From the NCBI RefSeq assembly GCF_001488575.1, contig NZ_LN831305.1:1-64000 (forward strand): 64,000 nt of DNA, given 5' to 3'. The first letter of the stretch is position 1, and each line of letters starts with the position of its first letter. Under the pieces are notes generated by a model. It was not told the DNA's origin, ran no database searches, and was given only the letters and a program-made list of their open reading frames with translations. Of the stretch, positions 1 to 8,278 are shown in pieces. A program made the position numbers and the translations under genes. Source of the stretch: Halobacterium hubeiense. GTDB lineage: Archaea > Halobacteriota > Halobacteria > Halobacteriales > Halobacteriaceae.

Positions 1-251
1 ATTTGATATAGCAGAATATACTTTATACTAGTATGGGTATCGACTACTCAACGGATAGGGACCTGGAAACCGTCGAAACCGACGCATTTCGGATCTAACC
101 CTGATGGTCCTGATTATACCAGTAATCACGACCACTTTGAAGTACCCCGGCGCCGTCGGTGAAGCACGAATGCTGCAACCGCCTCACGACGACGCTTCCC
201 CCAGGGTAGAGGACCCGAGACCGGGGCTGCAGGACGGTGGAGGGCCGGTGA
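1..251. other. Intergenic left edge
   Basis: I see no gene here. The first 60 bases are AT-rich and contain a 10-bp perfect palindrome, ATACTAGTAT, at 25-34. The rest is GC-rich leader before the integrase. A recombination site could lie here because integrase genes often sit next to their att site, but no direct repeat supports that. Confidence 0.4.
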
Positions 252-1484
252 ATGCCTGACCGAGCGCTTTCGACGCCGCTCGACGACAGCTTCGAGCGCT
301 ACCTCCAAGACAAGGGGAAAGGCCGGGGCGGCGGCGGTGGGAACTATCGACGTAACGCTGCACGCGAGCTCGAACGGTTCGCCGAGTGGGCCGCCGGCGA
401 CCGCGGCGCCGACGACTGGACCGGGATCGCCGACGACGTCGGCCGCGAGCCGACCTTCGACGATCTCGACGAACGCGTGTTCCGGGAGTACGCCCGACAT
501 CTCGGTGGAGATCGGGGACTCAAGCAGAACACAGTACAAACCTATTACCGCTATATCTCTGCGTGGTGTGGCTGGTGCGTCAACGAGGGATATCTCGAAG
601 CGCATTACGCGCAGCGAGCGAGTGCGATGGCGCCGCTGCCGGAGGACGACGGTCGCAAGCCCGGCGACCAGCAGGCCTGGACGTCCGAACAGCGCCACGC
701 CCTCACCCGTCACGTCGACGAACGGGCCCGCGACGCCGTCGAGGCGTACACGACACTCCCGGAGGATACTGATCCCCTCGACAAGCAGCGAGCACGCTAC
801 GCGGCGTTGAAGGCGGCTCGTGACCGGGCGCTGGTGTTTGTCCTCGCGTACACCGCCGTCCGCGTTGGCGAACTCCTCCGCGATCCGAACGACCCGCGCC
901 GGCGCGGCGTCCGCTGGGAGGACCTCTCCGTCGACGACGGGAGTATGGACGTCTACCGGAAGAAACAGCAATGGGATGCCGCGAGCCTTCCCGATCCGGT
1001 GATCTCGCCGTTGCGAAGCTATCGCCAGTTGATGGACCCACCAACGGAGCGCTGGCCGGTGTTTCCGACGTTCGACCAACGGACGCTCGCAGGGCTCGTC
1101 CGGGAAAACCTCGCCGAACGAGGGGAACGCCCAGAAGCAATCATTGAACGCCGTGCGGAGTACGCTCGCGACCTGCTGCTGGCGCTCGATGTGGACATTC
1201 GGCCGCCGTCGATCACGACGGACGGCGCACGGTCGATTCTCCAACGACTCTCGGAGGCCGCGGAGATCGACATCGACCATCCGAAACACGATTATCTTGC
1301 TCCGCACGGTGGCCGTCGTGGCATGGGCGAGGTTCTGGTCCGGGCATTCGGATATACTGTGGCGGCCCGATATCTCGATAATTCTGAGGAGATGGTTCGT
1401 GAGCGGTACTCGCATATCGAGGCTGGTGAGTTAGGTGATGTCGCTACTGAGGCCCTTGAGGAGATCGATAGTGTACCGCAGTAA
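252..1484 (+). CDS. Tyrosine recombinase / phage-type integrase
   Basis: Site-specific DNA recombinase of the tyrosine family, 410 aa. An N-terminal SAM-like DNA-binding domain spans about residues 10-125 (REYARHLGG, then TVQTYYRYISAW). The catalytic domain follows. Box-I arginine is Arg204 in TAVRVGELL, a beta-turn lysine is near 237-238, the HxxR motif is His352 to Arg355 (HGGRRG), and the nucleophile is Tyr386 in RERYSHI. The usual second His before the tyrosine looks replaced in LDNSEE. The ATG at 252 directly precedes the domain. Such genes in haloarchaea are carried by integrative elements and plasmids. It is the only recombinase of this type in the window. The family is clear from the motifs; the element it mobilises is not. 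Confidence 0.9.
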   Translation: MPDRALSTPLDDSFERYLQDKGKGRGGGGGNYRRNAARELERFAEWAAGDRGADDWTGIADDVGREPTFDDLDERVFREYARHLGGDRGLKQNTVQTYYRYISAWCGWCVNEGYLEAHYAQRASAMAPLPEDDGRKPGDQQAWTSEQRHALTRHVDERARDAVEAYTTLPEDTDPLDKQRARYAALKAARDRALVFVLAYTAVRVGELLRDPNDPRRRGVRWEDLSVDDGSMDVYRKKQQWDAASLPDPVISPLRSYRQLMDPPTERWPVFPTFDQRTLAGLVRENLAERGERPEAIIERRAEYARDLLLALDVDIRPPSITTDGARSILQRLSEAAEIDIDHPKHDYLAPHGGRRGMGEVLVRAFGYTVAARYLDNSEEMVRERYSHIEAGELGDVATEALEEIDSVPQ

Positions 1485-1517
1485 CTTATTTCGAGTGAGA
1501 GGGGTAGACCGTCGCGT

Positions 1518-2171
1518 TCACACCGCGTCGACGGTGAACAGCGAGTCGTCGCTGAGGACGACCTGTACCCGGCGGTGCCAGGCGTCAGCGAAAGCCTCTC
1601 GTTGCTGGTCAGTTGCCGATTCGTCGAGAATCCCTTGGAGGTTCCCGATTGCGGGTCCACCGTCAGGAACGTCGCTGACGTGGTAGGTCACTTCGACGGT
1701 CTCGTCCGTGTCGGTTCGCCGGAACCGGAACGTCGGGTCCGCCGTGTCCGGGTCGAACGCGTCGAAGCGCAGGAGGTCGCGGCGGCCGCCATAGCCGCCG
1801 GCGAGCCCGCTGAATCCGTCATCGCCGGTCGCGCCAGTCACGTACGAGATGATGCGGCTCATCACGCCGTACGCGGCATCGTCCTGCGGGCCGGCCGTCT
1901 GGACCTCGATTTCGCTCCGGACTGGATAGTCGTCGGGATACAGGGCGTCGAGCCCGAGCTGGACGATCCGATAGGCACCCGAGGCTGTCGGACAGGAGTG
2001 TCCGGCTTCTTTCACCGCGTCCCGGTAGGTGACGACGAACGGCTCGCCCGGTTCGAGGACGCCGAGGGCCTCCGCGACGGGGTCGCGGATTTCGATCGGG
2101 TCGGCGTCGTAGTCGACCTGCCAATTGGTTCTCGTCTGGGTCGTGTCAGTCGCCGTCGAATTCGATGTCAT
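1518..2171 (-). CDS. FmdE-like protein
   Basis: A 217-aa cytosolic protein resembling the FmdE domain (named after a formylmethanofuran dehydrogenase subunit, but widespread outside methanogens). The characteristic motif is EAGHSCPTASGAYRI, with His58 and Cys60 as candidate metal ligands, followed by the glycine-rich stretch VTGATGDDGFSGLAGGYGG. Stand-alone FmdE-like proteins have no settled function; metal binding is likely. It is the last gene of a minus-strand operon, 28 bp after the metal ATPase, which suggests a role in metal handling rather than C1 metabolism. The assignment rests on the GHxCP and TGxxGDxGF patterns, and a profile search would be needed to confirm it. Confidence 0.6.
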   Translation of the reverse strand: MTSNSTATDTTQTRTNWQVDYDADPIEIRDPVAEALGVLEPGEPFVVTYRDAVKEAGHSCPTASGAYRIVQLGLDALYPDDYPVRSEIEVQTAGPQDDAAYGVMSRIISYVTGATGDDGFSGLAGGYGGRRDLLRFDAFDPDTADPTFRFRRTDTDETVEVTYHVSDVPDGGPAIGNLQGILDESATDQQREAFADAWHRRVQVVLSDDSLFTVDAV

Positions 2172-2199
2172 GAGTTGTGGTTGTGATCGTGTCTCGTGG

Positions 2200-4119
2200 T
2201 CAGTAGCGGAGCAGTCGCATCCCGTTGAGGATGACGAGGAGGACGCTGGCCTCGTGGACCAGCATTCCCGACGCGAGGGTGACGTAGCTGGTGAGCACGC
2301 CCGCGAGGAGGACGGTCACGGTCAGCACCGCGAGCCCGACGTTCTCGAGGACGTTCCAGCGCGTCGCCTTGCTGAGTTTGACCGCGTACGGGATGCGTTC
2401 GAGGTCGTCGGCCATCAACGCCATGTCAGCCGTTTCGATAGCGGTGTCCGTTCCCGCAGCACCCATCGCGATGCCGACATCGGCAGTGGCCAGCGATGGC
2501 GCGTCGTTGATGCCGTCGCCGACCATCGCGACGACGTGGCCGTCGGCCTGGTAGCCCTCGATGACGGACTGCTTGTCCTCGGGGAGGAGTTCGGCACGGT
2601 ACTCGTCGATACCGACCTCCTCGGCAACGGCAGCGGCCGTCCGATCGTTGTCGCCGGTGAGCATCACCGTCTCGATGCCAGCGTCTTGGAGCGCCGCGAC
2701 GACCCCAGGAGCGGCCTCCCGGAGCTCGTCCCGCATCGCAATCGCGCCGATGATGTCCCCGTCCCGAACGACGTGGACGACTGTCTCGCCGCGCCCCTCA
2801 CGCTCGCGGACGTAGTCGGCGACCCGATCGGGGACATCGACGTCGCGGTCGTCCAGCAGCGCGCGGTTGCCGACGACGACTTCCTGGCCATCGGCATGGG
2901 CGATGACGCCCTTGCCGGCGACCACGTCGAAGTCGTCGGGATCGGGGACCGACCTGCGCCCCACGTCCGTATCGTCCGCTTGGGCGACCGTCGCTCCACC
3001 GTCCGTCGCAGCCGTCTGGCGTTCGCGGGCCATGTCGACGATGGCGTCCGCGAGGTGGTGTTCGCTCTTCTTCTCGGCGGTCGCTGCGAGCGAGAGGACG
3101 TCGGCGGCGGCGACGCCGAACCCCTCGATACCGGAGACGGTGGTCTCGCCCTTCGTGAGCGTCCCCGTCTTGTCGAAGGCGACGAGATCGATCTTGCCGG
3201 CGCGTTCGAGGTGTTCGCCGCCCTTCATCAGCACGCCCGACCGGGCGGCGTTACCGATGGCCGAGACGATGCTGACCGGTGGCCCGATGACCAGCGCGCC
3301 CGGACAGCCGATGACCAGCAGCGTCAGCGACAGGATCGCGTTCTGCGTGACCGCGTACGCGCCGATAGCCAGGGCAATGACGGCCGGCGTGTAGTACTTC
3401 GCGAACCGGTCGATGAGACTCTCCGTGGGCGACTGAGCCTCCTGGGCCTCCTCGACGCGACGGATGATCCGTTCGAGAGTCGTATCCGATCCCGCTCCCG
3501 TCGTCCGGATTTCTAGCGCGCCCTCCTGGTTGACCGTCCCGGCGTACACCTCGTCGCTGTCGGCCTTGTGGACGGGCGCGCTCTCGCCGGTGACCGGCGC
3601 CTGGTTGACTGCGCTCTCGCCGTCGACGACGGTTCCGTCGACCGGGATCTTCCCGCCCGGCTTTACGACGACGACTTCGCCCTCTTCGACATCGCGGGCG
3701 GAGACCTTTTGGAGTGTCCCGTCGCGACGGACGGTCGCCGTGTCGGGCGTCATCTCCAGTAGCTCCTGAAGTGCCGTCCGGGTCTTCCGCATCGTCCGGC
3801 CTTCGAGGTAGCTGCCAAGGCTGAACAGGAAGACGACGGCGGCGGCTTCCCAGTACTCCCCGATGACGATAGCACCGATGGCGGCCAGCGTCACCAGCGT
3901 CTTGATGCCGAGCGTCCGGTTGGTGACCTCGTGGTAAGCGGTCTTGGCGATGTCGTAGCCACCCACGACCGTCGCGAGGACGAGGATGGCGGCGCTTGCC
4001 ATCTCGAAACTCGTGAGGTAGCCGAGACTCCAGCCACCGCCGTACAGCAGGCCGCTTGTCGCCGTGACGATGGCCTTCCGGTGGTTCCGGTAGTACTGCG
4101 TGATCGATTGTTTGTTCAT
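2200..4119 (-). CDS. P1B-type heavy-metal ATPase with CPG motif
   Basis: Membrane pump of 639 aa that would export a transition-metal ion using ATP. The N terminus lacks an HMA domain. Membrane helices run from about residue 17. The actuator TGES is at 177-180, the membrane metal-site motif is CPG at 272-274 (IGCPGALVIGPP) instead of CPC, and the phosphorylation motif DKTGT is at 316-320. A hinge motif GDGINDAPSL follows, and the C terminus reads HEASVLLVILNGMRLLRY. The second motif cysteine is therefore Gly, so substrate cannot be read by analogy with CopA or ZntA. The missing HMA domain is encoded separately, four bases upstream. Downstream comes an FmdE-like gene. A divergent winged-helix gene is the likely regulator. 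Confidence 0.92.
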   Translation of the reverse strand: MNKQSITQYYRNHRKAIVTATSGLLYGGGWSLGYLTSFEMASAAILVLATVVGGYDIAKTAYHEVTNRTLGIKTLVTLAAIGAIVIGEYWEAAAVVFLFSLGSYLEGRTMRKTRTALQELLEMTPDTATVRRDGTLQKVSARDVEEGEVVVVKPGGKIPVDGTVVDGESAVNQAPVTGESAPVHKADSDEVYAGTVNQEGALEIRTTGAGSDTTLERIIRRVEEAQEAQSPTESLIDRFAKYYTPAVIALAIGAYAVTQNAILSLTLLVIGCPGALVIGPPVSIVSAIGNAARSGVLMKGGEHLERAGKIDLVAFDKTGTLTKGETTVSGIEGFGVAAADVLSLAATAEKKSEHHLADAIVDMARERQTAATDGGATVAQADDTDVGRRSVPDPDDFDVVAGKGVIAHADGQEVVVGNRALLDDRDVDVPDRVADYVREREGRGETVVHVVRDGDIIGAIAMRDELREAAPGVVAALQDAGIETVMLTGDNDRTAAAVAEEVGIDEYRAELLPEDKQSVIEGYQADGHVVAMVGDGINDAPSLATADVGIAMGAAGTDTAIETADMALMADDLERIPYAVKLSKATRWNVLENVGLAVLTVTVLLAGVLTSYVTLASGMLVHEASVLLVILNGMRLLRY

Positions 4120-4123
4120 AGTG

Positions 4124-4339
4124 TTAGGCGGGCTGGGGAGTGTACCCCTGGTTTTCGATGGTCTCTGCGAAGGCGTCGGGGTCAGCGACGCTGTCGTCGT
4201 ACTCGATCTCGACGCGGCCGGTCGCGTAGTGGACTTCGACGTGCTGGACGCCGTCGACGTTCGACAGGGCGCGTTCGACGGTACTCGCGCAGGTCGGGCA
4301 GTCGAAGTCGAGGACGCGGAATTGGGTTGTGTCGCTCAT
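4124..4339 (-). CDS. Stand-alone HMA metal-binding protein
   Basis: A 71-aa heavy-metal-associated domain with the ferredoxin-like metallochaperone pattern. The ligand motif is CPTC (Cys14, Cys17) in DFDCPTCASTVERAL, followed by the usual GVQHVEVHYATGRVEI strand. It is the first gene of the operon. Its stop lies four bases before the start of a P1B ATPase that lacks its own HMA domain, so it probably serves as that pump's detached metal-delivery domain. The proline inside the CxxC and the acidic DFD lead-in differ from the GMTC or GMSC of the CopZ-like proteins elsewhere in the window, which fits a different metal or partner. Confidence 0.85.
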   Translation of the reverse strand: MSDTTQFRVLDFDCPTCASTVERALSNVDGVQHVEVHYATGRVEIEYDDSVADPDAFAETIENQGYTPQPA

Positions 4340-4370
4340 TACAGTTTGAGATAGTGCCCGTACCTCAATA

Positions 4371-4385
4371 AGTATTTTTTATATG
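4371..4385 (-). promoter_or_regulatory. Candidate TATA box for the HMA-ATPase operon
   Basis: Read on the minus strand this AT-rich stretch is CATATAAAAAATACT, about 32-46 bases upstream of the HMA start codon at 4339. That spacing suits an archaeal TATA element with a short leader. Inferred from sequence and position only. Confidence 0.4.
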
Positions 4386-4540
4386 ATATGTTTGAATTCG
4401 GATACGAGTCGTTGGAACAGTCAAACGGGTCGTCTAGGGCTTTCGCTATCGCGGGTCCATCCTGTACTGGATACCTCGACAGACACCTACCCGACTCCTG
4501 CCCCGCTACCTTTTCCCGCGTGCTCGCGCTCAGTCCTCGT

Positions 4541-5065
4541 ATGAGTGATTCCGATACCGACCACCGTCTCGACGACATCGCGGTGCGAGACACTCGGATT
4601 TCGGACGCCATCGACGAGCCGATGCGGGCGATGGTCCTCGACATTCTGTCCGAGGAAGCCCTAACTGCGACCGAGGTCCACGAACGCCTCGACGATCGCG
4701 GCATCGACCGGACGGAGAACACGGTCCGCCATCACATCAACGAGCTCCGGGATGCGGGCCTCGTCGACGTCGTTCGCTTCGAGGAGGGGCGTGGTGGGAC
4801 GACGAAGTACTACCACGCGAACACGATCGTCCTCTCGTACTCACTACCAGATTCGGCCGACGCCGCCGTCGAGGAGATGATCGACGCTGCCCAGCCCCAG
4901 ATCACGGACGCGCTCACTACGCTCACCGACGAGTACGACGACGCTATTGAGGAGATCGTCGAGGATATGCAGCCCTGCGAGCACTGCCAGACCCAGAAGT
5001 ACGAGACGTACGTTCTTCTGACCGTCCTGCGACGTGCGTTCGTTCGCGCCCACAGAAATTCCTGA
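4541..5065 (+). CDS. Winged-helix regulator with C-terminal CxxC
   Basis: A 174-aa transcriptional regulator with an ArsR/PadR-like winged helix over about residues 25-90: AMVLDILSEEALTATEVHERL, then NTVRHHINELRDAGLVDV as recognition helix, then the wing with TTKYYH. The C-terminal part is helical and ends with CEHC (Cys146, Cys149), a likely metal-sensing site. The ATG at 4541 is chosen because the upstream in-frame extension is not protein-like. It is transcribed divergently from the HMA and CPG-ATPase operon, so it is probably that operon's metal-responsive regulator. Which metal it senses is unknown. Confidence 0.8.
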   Translation: MSDSDTDHRLDDIAVRDTRISDAIDEPMRAMVLDILSEEALTATEVHERLDDRGIDRTENTVRHHINELRDAGLVDVVRFEEGRGGTTKYYHANTIVLSYSLPDSADAAVEEMIDAAQPQITDALTTLTDEYDDAIEEIVEDMQPCEHCQTQKYETYVLLTVLRRAFVRAHRNS

Positions 5066-5094
5066 GGGGGAACCACCCCTACGCTGGCAGGGTC

Positions 5095-6561
5095 TTAGAA
5101 GGAGAACCGATCACGCGCGGATTGCATCGCGAGGCGAGTCAGGAGTCGCGCAGGGCCACGCTTTGGGAGGTCCCGTACAGTCTCGATGCTGGTCGGCGGT
5201 TCACTACCACCAATGTCTAACTCCCAGCCTGTCTCGTCCATGAAGCGTTCGACAGCCTGATTTACTCGCTGTCGCACGTCGTCCGAGTCCATTGTCTCGG
5301 GCACACCATTCCGGAGGACGACGTCGCCGTCAACGATCACTGTCTCGACGTCGGCCGGGACCGCGTTGTTCACGACGTGTGCGGGAACGTTGGTCAGTGG
5401 CGTGAACTTCGGTTTGTCGACGTCGAGGAGGATAATATCCGCGCGCTTTCCCGCTTCGATACTGCCGATCTCGTCGCCCATCCCCAGCGCGCGTGCGCCC
5501 TCGATAGTGAGCATTCGTATCAGTTCCATCGAGTCGAACTGCCCGGCTGAACGCTTGAGATTTGCCGCCAGCCGAGCTTGCCGCGCTTCACCGAACATGC
5601 TGTACGAGTCGTGCCAGTAGTGGTCGTCAATCCCTACTCCGACGTCGACGCCGGCGGCTCGAAGCTCGGGAACGGGCGTCCACTGCGTCTCCCCGTCCGG
5701 ATTCCAGTAACAGAAGACGGACGGGCAGTGCGCAACAGCCGCGTCCGCCTCGGCGGTTCGCTGGATGTCCTCTTCGTCGCCGAGGCGGAAGTGAGCAGCG
5801 ACCAGTCGGTCGTCCAGGAGTCCAACGTCGTCGAGCAATCCTACCGAGTCCTCGCCACCGTTCGCTCGTGCCATCGTGTTACTCTCCTCGAGTTCGAGCA
5901 AGTGCGTGTGGACGAGCAGGTCCGGATACTCTGCGGCGAGGGATGCGGTCCGTTCCCACAGCTGCCGGGTACACGACCAGTCGTCGTGCGGGCAGATCGT
6001 CGCCCTGATTCGGCCGTCGTACGTGTCGTGGTACGTTTCGACGAACTCGCGAGCACGGGAGAACTGCTGATCGACTGGTTGGTCCCAGAAGAGGTCCGAG
6101 ATCGCCGGGCCGAAAAATCCGCGGAGCCCTGCTTCCCCGAACGCCTCTGCACCTGCGGCAGGCCGTGCGTCCATCGAGTTCACGGTCGTGACACCGCCCA
6201 GGAGGAAATTGAGCGCTGCGAGCTCGACGCCTGCCTCGACGAGGTACTCGAATTCGCCGTTCCCTAATCTGTTAAACAAGGCCGTCCCACTCCCGAGCAT
6301 CTCCGTCAGCTCGAGTTCGCTAAACGCACCGATGAGCGGTGTCATCTCCAAGTGCGTGTGGGCGTTCACCAACCCCGGCATCACCAGTTTCCCGTTCCCG
6401 TCGATAACGGTGGATGCTTCTAATTCTCCGTCTCCTGCACGTGATGGTCGGACTTCTTCGATACAGCCATCGGTGATGCATACTGTGCCGCGCTCGTACA
6501 GGCGGTTCCGCTCGTCGGCTGTGAGAACGAGTGCATCATGGATTGCCAGATCGACAGCCAT
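5095..6561 (-). CDS. Amidohydrolase-superfamily deaminase/chlorohydrolase
   Basis: A 488-aa cytosolic hydrolase of the metal-dependent amidohydrolase superfamily (TrzN/AtzA/SsnA/cytosine-deaminase-like). The metal ligands can be followed: HTH at 68-70 in MPGLVNAHTHLEMTP, His218/His220 in LLVHTHLLELEE, His257 in AAHFRLGDEED, and Asp312/Asp313 in GVGIDDHYWHDS. The flanking composite beta domain ends in GSIEAGKRADIILLD. Substrate cannot be told from sequence; aminated heterocycles such as cytosine, guanine or triazines are typical. It is a single gene between the metal-efflux operon and the YHS permease and shows no clear functional tie to either. Confidence 0.88.
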   Translation of the reverse strand: MAVDLAIHDALVLTADERNRLYERGTVCITDGCIEEVRPSRAGDGELEASTVIDGNGKLVMPGLVNAHTHLEMTPLIGAFSELELTEMLGSGTALFNRLGNGEFEYLVEAGVELAALNFLLGGVTTVNSMDARPAAGAEAFGEAGLRGFFGPAISDLFWDQPVDQQFSRAREFVETYHDTYDGRIRATICPHDDWSCTRQLWERTASLAAEYPDLLVHTHLLELEESNTMARANGGEDSVGLLDDVGLLDDRLVAAHFRLGDEEDIQRTAEADAAVAHCPSVFCYWNPDGETQWTPVPELRAAGVDVGVGIDDHYWHDSYSMFGEARQARLAANLKRSAGQFDSMELIRMLTIEGARALGMGDEIGSIEAGKRADIILLDVDKPKFTPLTNVPAHVVNNAVPADVETVIVDGDVVLRNGVPETMDSDDVRQRVNQAVERFMDETGWELDIGGSEPPTSIETVRDLPKRGPARLLTRLAMQSARDRFSF

Positions 6562-6889
6562 CGTAAATTAGGAAGTGGATGTGACAGTTACCGTACTGGA
6601 CAACCGAGCAGGCCGGCGAAGGCTGTTCTTCCAGGTGGTGTTCCCCTCATTTGGGATATCATCGGTCTCTACTGGTCCCATTAGCCTCTAATACGTCGGC
6701 GTGATTTAATCAGATTCCCCTTTTGAATCTGAAGTCGGATTCCGTGGAGCTTGTGGAGGTTTGCAATGTTTTCCCCTCTTCACGATAGATCATCTATGGC
6801 CGACGGTTACGATGCCATAGTACTGATACCCTCATAGGCAGTATATTCTAATCAAAACCGCAATAGATGATCCCTACAATGATACACCT
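6562..6889. other. 328-bp divergent intergenic region
   Basis: No gene seen. It separates the divergent amidohydrolase and permease genes. It holds an 8-bp inverted repeat (6710-6732) followed immediately by the palindromic core CGGATTCCG, and an AT-rich TATATTCTAATC stretch near 6841. It is probably the control region of the permease. Confidence 0.5.
6710..6732. repeat. Inverted repeat, possible operator
   Basis: TCAGATTC and GAATCTGA form perfect 8-bp arms around a 7-base spacer. It lies about 160 bp before the permease start and is followed within a few bases by CGGATTCCG. The GGATTC core recalls the near-palindromes before the copper genes. Regulatory role is inferred. Confidence 0.5.
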
Positions 6890-8278
6890 ATGCAGGCGAC
6901 GATAATCGACGGAGTTCTTGAATCCCTTCGTATCGGTGTCGGATTTCTCTGGACGGCGGCGTGGGCGATCATCATGGGCCTCACGATTACGAGTCTCGTC
7001 CAGGTCTACGTCTCGAAGGAGCGGATGGCACAGGTGCTGGGTGAGGGCGATCTAACTGGACTTACCAAGGCGACTGTGTTCGGAGCAGCAAGCAGTGGCT
7101 GTAGTTTCGGCGCCGTCGCCATCGGGAAGGGCCTGTTCAAGAAGGGGGCGCACGCGGTGAACTTCCTCGCGTTCATGTTCGCGTCGACGAACCTCATCGT
7201 CGAACTAGGGCTGATGATTCTCATCCTGCTTGGCTGGGAGTTCCTCGTCGCGGAACTGCTCGGCGGCCTGATTCTCATCGCCGTCATGGCCGCCATCGTC
7301 CACCTCACGCTTCCCGAAAACCTGTTTAACGAAGTCCGCGAGAAGCTCAACGAGCGCGACCGCCAGGCGGGCGTCACGGAAGATCCCACCTGCGGGATGG
7401 AGGGGAAAGACGAGTACACGCTCACGACCGACGGCGGTGAGACGCTCAAATTCTGCTCGGAGGGCTGTATGGAGACCTATCGCCAGGAGACGTCGAGTAG
7501 CGGCGGGTGGCGTGACGAGTTGCTGTCGTGGGGTGGCTGGTACAAGGTCGGGAATCAGTACCGCAAGGAGTGGTCGATGATCTGGAAAGACATCGTCGCC
7601 GGCTTCCTTATTTCTGGGTTCGTCATCGTCTTCGTCCCGCAGTGGGTGTGGAACACGCTGTTCATTCAGGGCGACGGCCTGCTCGTGACTGCCGAGAACG
7701 CCGTCATGGGCGTCATCATCGCCGTCCTCAGTTTCGTCGGCAGTATGGGCAACGTCCCGTTCGCCGTCGCGCTCTGGGGTGGTGGCGTCAGCTTCGCCGG
7801 GATCATCGCGTTCGTCTACGCCGACCTCATCACCGTGCCCGTCCTGAACGTCTACCGGAAGTACTACGGCTGGAAGGTGATGCTGTACATCCTCGGCGTC
7901 TTCTTCGTCACGATGGCGTTCACCGGCTTCCTCATGGAGCTGCTGTTCGACGCGCTGGGTATCGTTCCAGATCTGGCGGGCGGCGAGACGGCGACTGAAC
8001 AGACGTACTTCGAGCTCAACTACACGTTCTACCTCAATATTATCGCCTTTGCGCTCTCCGGGTTCCTTCTGTATGTCTACCGGCGGGGACTCGGCGCACC
8101 AGGTCAGTATCGAGATCCGGTGTGCGGGATGCGAACCGACGATGAGGGCCCGAGTGCGTCCCACGATGGGACGACGTACTATTTTTGCTCAAAGAAATGC
8201 AAGCGTACGTTCGAAGAAGAACCAACGGAATTTACGGCTCTGGTGAATCGCCAGAAGGCGTTTGATTTCACGGTGTGA
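6890..8278 (+). CDS. Permease (UPF0718/ArsP-like) with two YHS domains, IS-altered C terminus
   Basis: Integral membrane permease of 462 aa related to the DUF318/UPF0718 (ArsP-type) family. The first membrane block (about 10-140) carries SSGCSFGAVAIGKG with Cys71. A cytosolic YHS domain follows at about 165-197 (DPTCGM, then FCSEGCMETY). A second membrane block has SFVGSMGNVPFAVALWGGG. A second YHS domain is at 409-444 (DPVCGM, then YYFCSKKCKRTF). It probably exports a soft metal or metalloid, with the YHS domains binding metal. An IS inserted at codon 449 replaced the native end with 13 IS-encoded residues. Removing the IS and one duplication copy restores a frame ending in alternating His and Asp residues. 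Confidence 0.85.
   Translation: MQATIIDGVLESLRIGVGFLWTAAWAIIMGLTITSLVQVYVSKERMAQVLGEGDLTGLTKATVFGAASSGCSFGAVAIGKGLFKKGAHAVNFLAFMFASTNLIVELGLMILILLGWEFLVAELLGGLILIAVMAAIVHLTLPENLFNEVREKLNERDRQAGVTEDPTCGMEGKDEYTLTTDGGETLKFCSEGCMETYRQETSSSGGWRDELLSWGGWYKVGNQYRKEWSMIWKDIVAGFLISGFVIVFVPQWVWNTLFIQGDGLLVTAENAVMGVIIAVLSFVGSMGNVPFAVALWGGGVSFAGIIAFVYADLITVPVLNVYRKYYGWKVMLYILGVFFVTMAFTGFLMELLFDALGIVPDLAGGETATEQTYFELNYTFYLNIIAFALSGFLLYVYRRGLGAPGQYRDPVCGMRTDDEGPSASHDGTTYYFCSKKCKRTFEEEPTEFTALVNRQKAFDFTV
8228..8235. repeat. Target-site duplication, left copy
   Basis: GAATTTAC directly abuts the left inverted repeat of the IS and is repeated exactly at 9174-9181. It lies inside the permease reading frame. 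Confidence 0.95.
8236..8251 (+). repeat. Left terminal inverted repeat of the IS
   Basis: GGCTCTGGTGAATCGC, an exact inverted match to 9158-9173. It also encodes part of the new C terminus of the interrupted permease. Confidence 0.95.

Noticed and set aside
1-40. ATACTAGTAT palindrome as an att core for the integrase
   Set aside because: No second copy with flanking similarity was seen; a related TACTAGTA near 34179 is too short to count.
126-1415. A 429-codon minus-strand frame opposite the integrase
   Set aside because: It mirrors the integrase gene, is Arg/Val-rich, and has no domain; the plus strand has all the catalytic residues.
2125-3516. A 463-codon plus-strand frame opposite the CPG ATPase
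   Set aside because: Opposite-strand shadow of a GC-rich gene, with low-complexity Asp/Arg/Val composition and no motifs.
7205-8164. A 319-codon minus-strand frame opposite the permease
   Set aside because: Acidic low-complexity shadow; the plus strand encodes clear membrane and YHS domains.
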